DNA of 64,000 bases, taken from Ruminococcaceae bacterium UBA1417. GTDB taxonomy: Bacteria; Bacillota; Clostridia; Oscillospirales; Acutalibacteraceae. The notes beneath the pieces were generated by a model. The model saw nothing but the letters and a program-made list of their open reading frames with translations. It did not search any database and was not told where the DNA came from. Location: the NCBI GenBank assembly GCA_002305575.1, contig DBPP01000004.1:156-64155 (forward strand). Reading direction: 5' to 3'. The position numbers were made by a program, and so were the translations under genes. This document shows positions 9,334 through 18,536 of the stretch, in pieces (position 1 is the stretch's first letter; the number at the start of each line of letters is the position of its first letter).

Positions 9334-9810
9334 TTATTTGTGATATTTGGTTCCGGCGTTAATGGCAAACGCGCGGTAAATCTGCTCGCAGAGCATGACG
9401 CGCGCGAGCTGATGCGGAAAGGTCATCGGCGACATCGAAATGCGTTTTCCTCTGGACTTGACCGATTCATGCAGGCCGTGTGAAGAGCCGATCACAAAAG
9501 CCAAGCTGCTCGCTCCGCCTACGGCTGCGGCTGAAATCTCTTCCGCCAGCCTTTCAGAAGAAAGCAACTTTCCCTCAATGCACAGTGGGTACACCACGCT
9601 GCGCCCCACTGCAGCCAGAATCGACCGCCCCTCCTCCTCGAGCGCACGGGCAATTTCCGCCTCGTTCGGATTCTGCGGCAACCGCGCTTCGTGCAGTTCA
9701 ACGATTGAGAAATGGCAAAAGGCGGAAAGACGCTTGGCATACTCGGAAACGGCGTCCCGCCAATACGTCTCCTTCAGTTTTCCAACACAAATCACTCGGA
9801 TTTCCAGCAT
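9334..9810 (-). CDS. rlmH: 23S rRNA (pseudouridine-1915 N3) methyltransferase RlmH
   Basis: SPOUT-class methyltransferase that modifies helix 69 of 23S rRNA with SAM on assembled ribosomes. The product from MLEIRVICVGKLKETYW has 158 residues, as in the family. The C-terminal trefoil-knot signature is present: LAFVIGSSHGL, then SRGKRISMSPMTFPHQLARVMLCEQIYRAFAINAGTKYHK. The start is the ATG eight bases after the walJ stop, with GAGGTG as ribosome site; an in-frame start further upstream would overlap walJ. walJ beside rlmH is a gene order commonly seen in Firmicutes. Confidence 0.97.
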   Translation of the reverse strand: MLEIRVICVGKLKETYWRDAVSEYAKRLSAFCHFSIVELHEARLPQNPNEAEIARALEEEGRSILAAVGRSVVYPLCIEGKLLSSERLAEEISAAAVGGASSLAFVIGSSHGLHESVKSRGKRISMSPMTFPHQLARVMLCEQIYRAFAINAGTKYHK

Positions 9811-9818
9811 TCTGCACC

Positions 9819-10610
9819 TCAAAATTCCAGGCAATGCCCGTCCAGATTCTCCACAGGCGCAACATCGAGTATGTAATCGCCTTCATTTTCCACGCCGGCC
9901 ATCTGCATACCGCAAACGGCGGTCTGCCGGGCAATATCGGGTGTGTTGTTCTCCCGGCTCAGGTGCGCCAGCAAAAAGCGCTTCGTACCGCTTGCATACA
10001 GTTCAGGCAGCAGCTCTGAACAGGCGACATTCGAAAGGTGCCCGCAATCGGAGAGAATGCGTCGCTTGAGTGCATACGGATACGGCCCCGTGCGCAGCAT
10101 ACCGACATCGTGATTTGATTCAATCACGGCGCAATCCGCCCCAAAAAGGTGCGCCTCAATCTCCGGTGTAACACACCCCAGATCCGTGGCCACCGTCACC
10201 ACCCGATCGTCTGCCGTTTGGATACGGAAGCCAAGGCTCTCCGCACAGTCGTGCGGCGTGCGAAACGCATCGATGTGCATTCCGTCAAGCGCCAGCGTGC
10301 CGTCAATCTCATACGCCGGGAAGGAACCATCCAGAACGCGCATGGACTCCAGCGCAGCCAGCGTTCCCGCCGAAGCGAAAACGGGAATATTGTATTTGGA
10401 AGCAAAAACACGCAGTCCTCCAACATGATCGGAATGCTCGTGCGTCACGAGTATTCCGCAGACCGCGAGCGGGTCAATCGCGCAGCGCTTCAGAATATTG
10501 ACCGTCTGGCGCGCACTGCGCCCGATATCCACAAGAACGCCCCCCGTTTTGCTGCCGATAAAATAGCCGTTTCCGGTGCTGCCGCTGTAAAGCGGGCAAA
10601 GCTCTGCCAT
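9819..10610 (-). CDS. walJ: WalJ/YycJ-type metallo-beta-lactamase hydrolase
   Basis: 263-residue MBL-fold protein of the WalJ (YycJ/VicX) family. LVDIGRSARQ precedes the zinc motif THEHSDHVGG (about 56-65); ATDLGCV, ESNHD and LAHLSRENN provide further ligands. In low-GC Firmicutes it sits at the end of the walRK operon and has been tied to coordinating division and replication, possibly as a 5'-3' exonuclease. The walR and walK genes are not in this window. It is followed at 8 bases by rlmH. Upstream lies the murA terminator, so this three-gene unit has its own transcription start, which I could not place. Confidence 0.9.
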   Translation of the reverse strand: MAELCPLYSGSTGNGYFIGSKTGGVLVDIGRSARQTVNILKRCAIDPLAVCGILVTHEHSDHVGGLRVFASKYNIPVFASAGTLAALESMRVLDGSFPAYEIDGTLALDGMHIDAFRTPHDCAESLGFRIQTADDRVVTVATDLGCVTPEIEAHLFGADCAVIESNHDVGMLRTGPYPYALKRRILSDCGHLSNVACSELLPELYASGTKRFLLAHLSRENNTPDIARQTAVCGMQMAGVENEGDYILDVAPVENLDGHCLEF

Positions 10611-10639
10611 TTTGCCATCCTCTTTTCCTGATTACTTAT

Positions 10640-10673
10640 AAAAAATGCCCCAGACAGATTTTCCGTCGGGGCA
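10640..10673 (-). terminator. Terminator of murA
   Basis: TGCCCC / GGGGCA stem with partial inner pairing, followed by TTTTTT on the minus strand, 28 bases after the murA stop. Confidence 0.85.
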
Positions 10674-10700
10674 GTCGGCTTTGTCGAAGCAGAGCCTGGA

Positions 10701-11987
10701 TTATCCGATTTTTGCGTTCCTGTTGTCCTGTGGGTCAATGCGCAGATACATCTCGGCGCCCAGTCCAACAAACTTCTCCACGATGTTTTCGTAGCCGCGC
10801 TGGATGTGCTCAATTTCTTCTATCTTGGTTGTTCCCCGCGCAGCGAGGGCGGCAATGATCATCGCGGCGCCCGCACGCAGGTCAACTGCACGAACCGGTG
10901 CGCCTTTGAGGTACTCAACGCCTTCAATGATCGCGCTTTTGCCCTCGACCGTGATCTGCGCGCCCATGCGCTTGAGCTCCTCTACATAGCGGAAACGGTT
11001 TTCCCAAACATTTTCATTCAGAATGCTCGTCCCTTCCGCCAGCGAAAGCACCGCCGCGATTTGCGGCTGCATATCCGTCGGAAATCCGGGATGCGGCATT
11101 GTTTTGACGTTGCATTTGCGCAGCGGCCCATCCCGGCGAACCCGGACCGCGTCGTCGTATTCGATCACAGTGACGCCCATTTCCATGAGCTTTGCCGTAA
11201 TCGATTCCAGATGCTTCGGCGTAACATTCTTGACGAGAATATCACCGCCGGTCGCCGCTGCCGCCGCCATATACGTGCCGGCCTCGATCTGATCCGGGAT
11301 GATCGAATACGTAATTCCCTTGAGATGTTCCACGCCGCGAATTTTGATCACGTCGGTGCCGGCGCCGCTGATGTTCGCGCCCATGGAGTTCAGGAAATTG
11401 GCGAGATCGACAACATGCGGCTCGCGCGCCGCATTTTCGATCACCGTAAGGCCCTTGGCCTTAACAGCCGCCAAAATGATATTCATCGTTGCGCCGACCG
11501 AAACCATATCGAGGTAAATATGCGCGCCGCGCAATTCCTCGGCGGCGACCTCAATCATGCCGTCGTTGAGCGTATACGTACAGCCGAGCGCATTAAAGCC
11601 CTTGATGTGCTGATCAATCGGTCGCACGCCAAAATCGCAGCCGCCGGGCAGCGGCACGATGGCGCGCGAAAAGCGCCCGAGCAACGCCCCGATGTTGTAA
11701 TAGGAACCGCGCATTTTGCGCCCAAGTTCATTGGGGACAACATTGGTCGAAATCGGTGTCGGGTCAATTTCTACGGTATTACGGTTAACCCAGCGCACCT
11801 CCGCCCCCATCTCCGTCAGGATACGCGCGCTGAGCTGCACGTCGGAAATATTCGGTACATTTTCAATGCGGCAGGGAGACTCCGCCATAATCACCGCCGG
11901 AATGATCGCCACCGCCGCATTTTTTGCGCCGCTGATGACCACTTCGCCAGTAAGGCGGTTCCCGCCCCGAATGATAAATTTATCCAC
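10701..11987 (-). CDS. murA: UDP-N-acetylglucosamine 1-carboxyvinyltransferase
   Basis: First committed enzyme of peptidoglycan synthesis: transfers enolpyruvate from PEP to UDP-GlcNAc in the cytoplasm and is the fosfomycin target. The product has 428 residues. GAKNAA near the N-terminus binds substrate, and the catalytic loop PLPGGCDFGVRP puts the reactive cysteine at residue 117, so a cysteine rather than the fosfomycin-insensitive aspartate is present. The start is a GTG eight bases after AAGGA (VDKFIIRGGN); a longer frame to 12056 has no ribosome site. It is transcribed alone from a strong promoter and ends in its own terminator. Confidence 0.97.
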   Translation of the reverse strand: MDKFIIRGGNRLTGEVVISGAKNAAVAIIPAVIMAESPCRIENVPNISDVQLSARILTEMGAEVRWVNRNTVEIDPTPISTNVVPNELGRKMRGSYYNIGALLGRFSRAIVPLPGGCDFGVRPIDQHIKGFNALGCTYTLNDGMIEVAAEELRGAHIYLDMVSVGATMNIILAAVKAKGLTVIENAAREPHVVDLANFLNSMGANISGAGTDVIKIRGVEHLKGITYSIIPDQIEAGTYMAAAAATGGDILVKNVTPKHLESITAKLMEMGVTVIEYDDAVRVRRDGPLRKCNVKTMPHPGFPTDMQPQIAAVLSLAEGTSILNENVWENRFRYVEELKRMGAQITVEGKSAIIEGVEYLKGAPVRAVDLRAGAAMIIAALAARGTTKIEEIEHIQRGYENIVEKFVGLGAEMYLRIDPQDNRNAKIG

Positions 11988-12133
11988 AATAATTATCCTT
12001 CCACGTCTTTTTCCGCCGGTCCCAAACCGGTTTTTACTCAGACGGAGCAGCCGCACCGCAAAATCGGCGCGCCTTGAACTCCACGCAATATATAAAAATC
12101 CAATGAATTCTTCGCATAGTATAACCGATAACT

Positions 12134-12162
12134 ATGATAATACACAACGGGGGAAAAGTCAA
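12134..12162 (-). promoter_or_regulatory. Promoter of murA
   Basis: TTGACT, 17 bases, TATCAT on the minus strand, about 150 bases ahead of the GTG start. The leader shows no obvious regulatory structure. Confidence 0.75.
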
Positions 12163-12240
12163 TATCTTGCAGGAACTTCACGCCCGAATTTTTGAAATTA
12201 TGTAAACGCTATTGTGTACTCCAAACAGAAAAAACGTCGA

Positions 12241-12936
12241 TTACGGCTTCTTTTTAAAGGAAATTGGTTCTTCCTCGCCCGCGAGGATACGCCGGATATT
12301 CGCCTTGTGCTTGATAATGACCGTCGCGCCGATCAGCGCGGCCACCACCGTCGCTATCGCCACATAAACAGGCGGCAGCGCGCCGCTTCGGTAATCGAGA
12401 AAGTAGGTGACAAAAAACGTCGCAATGGGATAGACGAGACAGCCGCAAATGGAGGAAAGGGAAACCGTCTTTTTCCACGCAAACGTGATCAGGAAAAATG
12501 CGAAGCAAATCAGAAAAACGCGCCAGTCCAGCAGCAACATCATGGCCGCCGCCGTTACAACGCCCTTGCCGCCGCGAAACCCGAAATACAGCGGGTACAT
12601 ATGGCCGATGATGCAGCAGAAGCCGGCCGCGTACATCCCCAGCCGCGCCAGATTCGTATCCACGCCGTTCGCCGCGCAAACATAGTGCAGCACATAGTAG
12701 CCAAGTGCAACACTCACGGCGCATTTCAGGAAATCACAGAGAAAGGTGAGCGCAGACGCCGCTTTGCCAGCCACGCGCAACACATTGGTTGCACCGGCGT
12801 TGCCGCTTCCGTGACTGCGCACATCTTCGTGCGTGAAAAGACGCGTCAGAATAATCGCAGAGCTGATGCTTCCAAGCAGATAGCCCGCCACCCCCACCGC
12901 CAGCAACGGCAGAATCAACGCTTCGAAATTTTCCAT
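12241..12936 (-). CDS. plsY: Acyl-phosphate:glycerol-3-phosphate acyltransferase PlsY
   Basis: Inner-membrane enzyme that acylates glycerol-3-phosphate with acyl-phosphate, the first step of phospholipid synthesis in Gram-positives. Length 231 residues with five to six hydrophobic segments. The three cytosolic motifs are visible: GSISSAII then RSHGSGNAGATNVLR (about 40-54), and FGFRGGKGVVTAAAMM (about 118-133). The ribosome site AGAAGGG overlaps the end of der, so the two are translated from one message. The partner PlsX is not in the window. Confidence 0.96.
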   Translation of the reverse strand: MENFEALILPLLAVGVAGYLLGSISSAIILTRLFTHEDVRSHGSGNAGATNVLRVAGKAASALTFLCDFLKCAVSVALGYYVLHYVCAANGVDTNLARLGMYAAGFCCIIGHMYPLYFGFRGGKGVVTAAAMMLLLDWRVFLICFAFFLITFAWKKTVSLSSICGCLVYPIATFFVTYFLDYRSGALPPVYVAIATVVAALIGATVIIKHKANIRRILAGEEEPISFKKKP

Positions 12937-12941
12937 AGCAT

Positions 12942-14270
12942 TTACCCTTCTTTCTCGCCGCGCTCACGCACGATCATGCGCACCGGCGTGCCTTCAAGGC
13001 CAAAAATTTCACGGATCCGGTTTTCAAGATAGCGCTGATAGGAAAAATGGAAGAGTTCCTTGTCATTCACAAAGCAGATGAATGTGGGCGGCTTTGTGGA
13101 CGCCTGCGTCATATAATAGATCTTCAGGCGCTTGCCCTTATCGGTCGGCGGCTGCACACGTGCCGTCGCCTGTGCGAGAATGTCATTCAATGTGCCGGTG
13201 GTAATACGCATCGCATTGCTCGAAGCCACCTGGCAAATCAGCTCAAACAGCCGGTCCAACCGCTGGCCGGTCTGCGCGGAAATAAAAAGGATTGGCGCGT
13301 AGGACATGAAGGAAAAATCCTTTTCCAGCTTTGTGCGGTACGTCTGCATGGTTTTGTCGTCCTTTTCAACGGCATCCCATTTGTTGACCGCAATGATACA
13401 GCCCTTGCCCGCCTCGTGGGCGATGCCGGCGACCTTGGAATCCTGCTCAGTGAAACCGACCGTTGCATCGATCAGGATCACGCATACGTCGGCGCGATCT
13501 ACGGCCATCTCAGCGCGCAGATTGCTGTAATGCTCGATGGAATCTTCGACCCGGCTCTTACGGCGCAAACCAGCCGTATCGATGAAGGTGAAGGTGCCAA
13601 ATTTGTTTTGGATCGTCGTATCTATGGCGTCGCGCGTCGTGCCCGCGATATCCGATACGATGCAGCGGTTTTCGCCGGAAACGCGGTTGACCAGCGACGA
13701 CTTGCCGACGTTCGGTTTGCCGATCACCGCGACCTTGATGACCGCGCTCTCCTCTTCTCCCGCTTCTTCCGCTGGAAAATGCTCCAAAACAGCATCCAGC
13801 AGGTCGCCTGTGCCGTGGCCATGCACCGAAGAAACCTGAATCGGATCGCCAAGTCCGAGGTTGTAAAACTCATAGAAATCCGCTGGTGGTTCGCCGAGCG
13901 TATCGCACTTGTTGACGCAGACGATGACCGGCACATTGCTGCGCTGCAGCATTTGCGCGATATCGAGATCCGTCGCCACCATGCCGGTGCGAATGTCGGT
14001 CACAAAAATGATCACATCGGCGGAATCGATGGCGATCTGCGCCTGTGTGCGCATCTGTGAGAGAATCACATCTTTTGATTCCGGCTCAATACCCCCGGTA
14101 TCGACCAGCGAAAACCGCCGGTTCTTCCATTCACATTCGCCGAAAATACGGTCACGTGTGACACCCGGCGTATCTTCTACAATGGAAAGGCGCTGCCCGA
14201 TCAGCTTGTTAAACAGGGTGGACTTGCCGACATTCGGTCTGCCGACAATCGCTACGATCGGTTTTGACAT
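12942..14270 (-). CDS. der: Ribosome assembly GTPase Der (EngA)
   Basis: 442-residue GTPase with two tandem G domains and a C-terminal KH-like domain, needed for 50S subunit assembly. G1 motifs are GRPNVGKST (8-16) and GKPNVGKSS (about 184-192); G3 DTGG and DTAG; G4 NKCD and NKWD. The KH-like tail contains RLKIYYMTQASTKPPTF and NRIREIFGLEGTPVRM, as expected. It starts 12 bases after the DUF512 gene and is followed after five bases by plsY. Confidence 0.98.
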   Translation of the reverse strand: MSKPIVAIVGRPNVGKSTLFNKLIGQRLSIVEDTPGVTRDRIFGECEWKNRRFSLVDTGGIEPESKDVILSQMRTQAQIAIDSADVIIFVTDIRTGMVATDLDIAQMLQRSNVPVIVCVNKCDTLGEPPADFYEFYNLGLGDPIQVSSVHGHGTGDLLDAVLEHFPAEEAGEEESAVIKVAVIGKPNVGKSSLVNRVSGENRCIVSDIAGTTRDAIDTTIQNKFGTFTFIDTAGLRRKSRVEDSIEHYSNLRAEMAVDRADVCVILIDATVGFTEQDSKVAGIAHEAGKGCIIAVNKWDAVEKDDKTMQTYRTKLEKDFSFMSYAPILFISAQTGQRLDRLFELICQVASSNAMRITTGTLNDILAQATARVQPPTDKGKRLKIYYMTQASTKPPTFICFVNDKELFHFSYQRYLENRIREIFGLEGTPVRMIVRERGEKEG

Positions 14271-14282
14271 TCCGTTTCCTCC

Positions 14283-15605
14283 TTACTCTGTCGTTTCCGG
14301 CAGCGGGCCGAGAATATCCCGCAGCTCACCGCCGGCATCCTTCTGCATGCGGACCGCCGGAACCCCCAGCGCTTCGCCAAGTGCTTCCAGCGTCATATCG
14401 TCCAAAAATACGTCTTCATCGGCCATCAGCATTGCGTTGGGAATCAGAAGCGCGTCCCCCAGCCGCTCGCTGCGCAGCCGCCGCACGAGATCGCCACCCA
14501 CCAAAAGGCCGGTGACGTCGACCGTACCGCCGAAAAATTCGTTTTTCACCGGGACAAGATTGATCTCCAGCCCCGGGAACTGCGCACGCACGCGATCGAA
14601 CAGGCCGTCCAAAAACGTGAATGCCGCCTCGCCGGTCGGGATGGTCACGCGCCTGCGCATCGACCGCCCCGGTGTCTCCTCAAGCGCCCAGAGCAACTCC
14701 GCTTCGAAATCGCGCAGCATACCGACGCCGTTTTCGATCTGTGGAAAATCCTCGTAGAATTCGTAGGGCGGCAGCGCTTGCTCCGCAAGCAGGTAGAATT
14801 CGTCGCTCGGATACACCGTGCGCGCACCGCGCTCCGCCAGAAAACGGTCTCCCCACCGCTCGAGCGCCGCGATCGCGGTGCGGGCGGAATCCCGGTCGAA
14901 CGGTGTAAGCGGGTACAGCCGCTCGCGGTAACGTGTCAGGCCGACCGGCACACACGCGACACTTTGCAAACATTCCCCGAGCCCGTACAGCTCGGAAAGC
15001 GTGAACTCCAGCTCATCGCCGTCGTTCAAGCCCGGGCACAGAACAATCTGGCAGTTGAGGCGGATACCGTGCGCGGCAAGCCGCCGCACGTGGCGCAGCG
15101 CATCGCCGGCAAACCGATTCTGCATCATGGCGCAGCGCAGCGCGGGGTTCATTGTATGCACGGAAATGTTGATGGGGCTGATGTGCATCTCGATGATGCG
15201 GTCAATCTCACGCTCATCGATGTTGGTCAACGTGATATAATTGCCGAAAAGGAAGGAAAGTCGCGCATCATCATCCTTGAAATACAGCGTCTCACGCATC
15301 CCCGGGGGGAGCTGGTCGATGAAGCAAAAGACGCACTCGTTCCGGCAGGAACGCTGCTCGTCCATCAAATATGTCTCAAACGAAAGGCCAAGCGCGCCGT
15401 ATTGCGCTTTGATGATCTTTTCCACGCAGCGCGCGCCGCCCGGCTTCTCAAAAACGACGGTAAGGTGCGTGTTGGTCTCGTAAAATCGAAAATCAAGCAC
15501 GTCGCTGATCGCATGGCCGTTGATCGACACGAGTGTGTCGCCTGCCGCCATACCGGCGCGTTCAGCCAGACTGTGCGGCGCAACGCCAAAGATTTTCACC
15601 GGCAC
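14283..15605 (-). CDS. DUF512 radical-SAM/PDZ protein
   Basis: A 440-residue cytoplasmic protein of a conserved but unassigned family (often called putative Fe-S oxidoreductase). An N-terminal PDZ-like domain (VAPHSLAERAGMAAGDTLVSING, split in the middle here by family loops) precedes the iron-sulphur cluster motif CRNECVFCFIDQLPPGMR (cysteines near 90, 94 and 97), a radical-SAM barrel, and the DUF512 C-terminus with GGTVDVTGLLVGGD and LIPNAMLMADEDVFLDD. The start is a GTG nine bases after AAGGAGG; a longer frame runs into the rpmF terminator. It stands directly before der in the same order seen in many Clostridia. Only 29 bases separate it from the rpmF terminator. Confidence 0.9.
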   Translation of the reverse strand: MPVKIFGVAPHSLAERAGMAAGDTLVSINGHAISDVLDFRFYETNTHLTVVFEKPGGARCVEKIIKAQYGALGLSFETYLMDEQRSCRNECVFCFIDQLPPGMRETLYFKDDDARLSFLFGNYITLTNIDEREIDRIIEMHISPINISVHTMNPALRCAMMQNRFAGDALRHVRRLAAHGIRLNCQIVLCPGLNDGDELEFTLSELYGLGECLQSVACVPVGLTRYRERLYPLTPFDRDSARTAIAALERWGDRFLAERGARTVYPSDEFYLLAEQALPPYEFYEDFPQIENGVGMLRDFEAELLWALEETPGRSMRRRVTIPTGEAAFTFLDGLFDRVRAQFPGLEINLVPVKNEFFGGTVDVTGLLVGGDLVRRLRSERLGDALLIPNAMLMADEDVFLDDMTLEALGEALGVPAVRMQKDAGGELRDILGPLPETTE

Positions 15606-15634
15606 AAAGACCGCCTCCTTTCCACAAATGCCTG

Positions 15635-15676
15635 GAAAAAACAATAGAGAAAGAGCAAAATCTGCCCCTTCTCTAT
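15635..15676 (-). terminator. Terminator of rpmF
   Basis: ATAGAGAA / TTCTCTAT stem with further weak inner pairing, then TTTTTT on the minus strand, 27 bases after rpmF. Confidence 0.8.
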
Positions 15677-15702
15677 CTTGCACAAAATTGTTTCAGGCAA
15701 AA

Positions 15703-15885
15703 TTATGCTTCCTTTTTAACAACTTCTCTGCCGTTGTAGTAACCGCAGTTACCGCAAACCCTGTGAGGTGTCTTATACTCTCCGCACTGCGGGCATTTCA
15801 TAAGGGCAGGAGCGTTAAGCTTCCACACGTTGGAACGTCTCTTATTCTGTCTGGCACTGGACACTTTTCTCTTGGGTACCGCCAT
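15703..15885 (-). CDS. rpmF: 50S ribosomal protein L32
   Basis: 60-residue zinc-type L32. [17 protein letters not shown] opens the protein, and the zinc ribbon is [20 protein letters not shown], with four cysteines, so the zinc-binding form is encoded. The start is the ATG after AGGAGG; an in-frame ATG three codons earlier would overlap the ribosome site. It lies 45 bases after the DUF177 gene, the common yceD-rpmF arrangement. Confidence 0.98.
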   Translation of the reverse strand: MAVPKRKVSSARQNKRRSNVWKLNAPALMKCPQCGEYKTPHRVCGNCGYYNGREVVKKEA

Positions 15886-15930
15886 CGTCAGCACCTCCTT
15901 ATAGTAAACTAAATCTTTGGTGAACCAAAA

Positions 15931-16428
15931 TCATTGCAGCAACTGCCGCAGCGCTTCCAAGCGCGAATCGGTCTGTTGCTTTCCACAGGTGCAGTCGCCT
16001 TCGTTGAGGTTCTTTCCGCAAATCGGGCAAAGGCCCTTGCAATCCTCACGACAAACATACTTGGACGGCGTCAAAAGAAGGACATCGGAATAAATCAACT
16101 CGTCCAAATCAAGCTGATCCCCTTCGACAACAATATAATCGTCAAAGTCCTCTTCCTCATTCAGTTTGTTCACAAGCACGTGAGATATGCTGTGTACAAA
16201 CTCCTTTTTCGTTTCCGCCAGACACCTGTTGCACGGCATCGAAAACGTATAGCGGACGGTGACCTGCAACTCCGCGCTGGACGCGAAAGCCCGCAACTCC
16301 CCTTGAACATGCACCGGTGAAACAAACGGATATACCCCGTCCATCTCCACGCCGGACATATCCACCGTGTAATCGATCGGCTGTGAAAGATTCTCTCCCG
16401 AGAAATATTTCTTCAAATCGATAAGCAT
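15931..16428 (-). CDS. DUF177 (YceD-like) protein
   Basis: 165-residue member of the DUF177 family encoded upstream of rpmF in most bacteria; thought to act in 23S rRNA or L32 accumulation, with no firm biochemical role. A CNRCL pair (mid-protein) and a C-terminal CREDCKGLCPICGKNLNEGDCTCG cluster could bind zinc; the latter is typical of the family. Start at MLIDLKKYF after GAGGAT; earlier in-frame codons lie inside the promoter. It is the first gene of the DUF177-rpmF transcript. Confidence 0.92.
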   Translation of the reverse strand: MLIDLKKYFSGENLSQPIDYTVDMSGVEMDGVYPFVSPVHVQGELRAFASSAELQVTVRYTFSMPCNRCLAETKKEFVHSISHVLVNKLNEEEDFDDYIVVEGDQLDLDELIYSDVLLLTPSKYVCREDCKGLCPICGKNLNEGDCTCGKQQTDSRLEALRQLLQ

Positions 16429-16453
16429 AGGTATCCTCATACCGTACTGATAT

Positions 16454-16482
16454 ATTATAAATACCAGACGGGCTTTTGTCAA
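16454..16482 (-). promoter_or_regulatory. Promoter of the DUF177-rpmF operon
   Basis: Perfect consensus on the minus strand: TTGACA, 17 bases, TATAAT, 25 bases ahead of the start codon. Confidence 0.9.
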
Positions 16483-16516
16483 GGAAAAGTTTGAAAAAAG
16501 CCGCGGTTTTTTCCTT

Positions 16517-16556
16517 GAAAAAAGGCGTCCGACGGGGGTTTCTCCGCCGAAACGCC
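16517..16556 (-). terminator. Terminator after the pgi-P-loop unit
   Basis: Imperfect GC stem (GGCGT..CGGCGG / CCGTCGG..ACGCC) followed by six T residues on the minus strand. A second weaker hairpin (GGAAAG / CTTTCC) lies between it and the gene. Confidence 0.75.
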
Positions 16557-16602
16557 GCTTTTTCAGAATAAACGGAAAGCCGCTTCGCCTTTCCTTCCGA
16601 TT

Positions 16603-17016
16603 TTATTTGCTGACGTACTCCATCACGGACTCCGGCAGCTCCTCCGCCGCTGCGGAAATGAGCAGGCAGATATTGGCGTTAGCCGTCTCGCTGAGCGCCC
16701 TAAGCTTCGCCGTGAGCGCCTCAACATCGCCGACACCCTTGCCGGTGATCTTCAGCGTGGAATCGACAAAAATATCCGTCACGTCATAGTTCGCCGCGCA
16801 GATGCCGCTGACAAAGCCCACCAGCGCATCAAGGCCCTGGATGCTGTACGCATCGGAATCAACCAAACGAGCCTTGTGGGAGATATCATATGTAAGCTTG
16901 AGGCCCTTTTCAATGACGACAACGTTGCCGTTCGAGTTTTTGACGGCTTCGTTCGCAAGCTCGATAAGCTTCTTCGTCTTGCCGGAACCCTTTTTACCAA
17001 TTAAGAGAGTGATCAT
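16603..17016 (-). CDS. Small P-loop ATP-binding protein (PilT-like annotation)
   Basis: 137-residue protein with a clear Walker A motif GKKGSGKTKK (7-16) and an acidic strand DIFVDSTLK that may serve as Walker B. It resembles short clostridial proteins often labelled twitching-motility PilT-like, but it lacks the domains of a real PilT motor, so pilus function should not be assumed. It has the ribosome site AGGAGG and lies 53 bases after pgi, from which it is probably transcribed. Actual role unknown. Confidence 0.75.
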   Translation of the reverse strand: MITLLIGKKGSGKTKKLIELANEAVKNSNGNVVVIEKGLKLTYDISHKARLVDSDAYSIQGLDALVGFVSGICAANYDVTDIFVDSTLKITGKGVGDVEALTAKLRALSETANANICLLISAAAEELPESVMEYVSK

Positions 17017-17069
17017 AATGAAGTCCTCCTGATTATTTTATATTCCGCATGAACGGATTTATACCTGTA

Positions 17070-18410
17070 TTACTTGGAAAGACGCGCCTCCAGCGCTTCC
17101 TTCTCTCCTTCGTAGCCCGGCTTGCCGAGCAGTGCAAACATATTTTTCTTATAGCTTTCCACACCAGGCTGGTTAAAGGGATTCACGCCGAGCATATAAC
17201 CGGAAATCGCGCAGGCACGCTCAAAGAAATAGATGATCTGGCCGAGCGTATCCTCCGAGAAGTCGGGCGCATAGAGCACCACATTCGGAACGCCGCCGTC
17301 GTTGTGGGCAAGCACCGTACCTTCAAAGGCTTTGCGGTTGATGTAGGCCATGCTGCGCCCCTCAAGGAAATTGAGGCCGTCAACGTTTGCAGGATCGTTG
17401 CCGATGACGATTTCATGCTTCGGCTTTTCGAACAGCACAACCGTCTCAAACAGATTGCGGCGGCCATCCTGGATATACTGGCCCATGGAATGCAGATCGG
17501 TCGAGAAGACAACGGAAGCCGGGAACAGACCCTTGCCGTCCTTGCCCTCGCTCTCGCCGTAAAGCTGCTTCCACCACTCGTTCATCAGTGTATAGGAGGG
17601 CTCATAGCTCACCATAATCTCCGTATTTTTACCTTTATTGTAGAGAATATTGCGGATTGCCGCGTACTTGTAGCAGTCGTTCTCCTCGAGATTCGGGTTG
17701 CTGTACGCCGCCTGCGCCTTTCTGGCGCCCGCCATCAGCGCGTCAATATCCGCACCTGCCACGGCAATCGGCAGCAGACCGACCGCCGTGAGCACCGAGT
17801 AGCGGCCGCCCACGTCGTCCGGAACCACAAAAGTCTCATAGCCTTCCTCATCCGCCAGATGCTTCAGCGTGCCGCGCGCCTTATCGGTCGTGCAGAAAAT
17901 GCGCTTTCTGGCCTCTTCCTTGCCGTATTTCTTTTCAAGGATTTCGCGGAATACACGGAACGCAATGGCCGGCTCAGTCGTCGTACCGGATTTGGAAATC
18001 ATATTGATGGAAATATCGCGCCCCTCGCAGATCTGCACGAGTTCCGCCAGCGCAGAGGAGGAGATGCTGTTTCCGGTGAAATAAATATCCGGGGTATCCT
18101 TTTTCAGCGCATTGTAATTCTCGCTCTTCAGAAACTCAATCGCCGCGCGTGCGCCGAGGTACGAACCACCGATACCGATGACGACGAAAACATCCGTATT
18201 TTTCTTGATGCGCTCGGCCGCGTCCTTGATCCGCGCGAACTCCGCCTTATCATAATCGGTCGGAAGCGTCACCCAGCCCAGAAAATCGTTGCCCGGGCCC
18301 TTGCCGGATTCCAGCAGCTGATGCGCGCTTTCCACCTGCGGGGCGATTGCTTCATATTCATGATCCTGGATGAAACCTTTCAAATATCCGCATTCCAATT
18401 TTAACGACAT
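17070..18410 (-). CDS. pgi: Glucose-6-phosphate isomerase
   Basis: Glycolytic isomerase of glucose-6-phosphate and fructose-6-phosphate, cytoplasmic, 446 residues as in the Firmicutes short form. Signatures seen: [16 protein letters not shown] near residue 75, [15 protein letters not shown] near 140 (sugar-phosphate loop), and [26 protein letters not shown] near the C-terminus (PGI family signature 2). The start is the ATG after GCAGGAGG; a frame 11 codons longer lacks a ribosome site. Confidence 0.98.
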   Translation of the reverse strand: MSLKLECGYLKGFIQDHEYEAIAPQVESAHQLLESGKGPGNDFLGWVTLPTDYDKAEFARIKDAAERIKKNTDVFVVIGIGGSYLGARAAIEFLKSENYNALKKDTPDIYFTGNSISSSALAELVQICEGRDISINMISKSGTTTEPAIAFRVFREILEKKYGKEEARKRIFCTTDKARGTLKHLADEEGYETFVVPDDVGGRYSVLTAVGLLPIAVAGADIDALMAGARKAQAAYSNPNLEENDCYKYAAIRNILYNKGKNTEIMVSYEPSYTLMNEWWKQLYGESEGKDGKGLFPASVVFSTDLHSMGQYIQDGRRNLFETVVLFEKPKHEIVIGNDPANVDGLNFLEGRSMAYINRKAFEGTVLAHNDGGVPNVVLYAPDFSEDTLGQIIYFFERACAISGYMLGVNPFNQPGVESYKKNMFALLGKPGYEGEKEALEARLSK

Positions 18411-18473
18411 TTTTATTGCCTCCTGCCTGTTTACTTTGAACAAACGGAATCAAAGAACAATTTTGATGTTTTC

Positions 18474-18502
18474 ATTCTACAATATTTTGTGGCGTTTTTC
18501 AA
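18474..18502 (-). promoter_or_regulatory. Promoter of pgi
   Basis: TTGAAA, 17 bases, TAGAAT on the minus strand. Confidence 0.7.
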
Positions 18503-18536
18503 GACTTGAATACTAGGTTTCACAAAAAGTTTGGTT

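Noticed and set aside
16603..17016. Pilus motor PilT
   Set aside because: Only a Walker A motif is shared; the protein is far too short and lacks the secretion-ATPase motifs.
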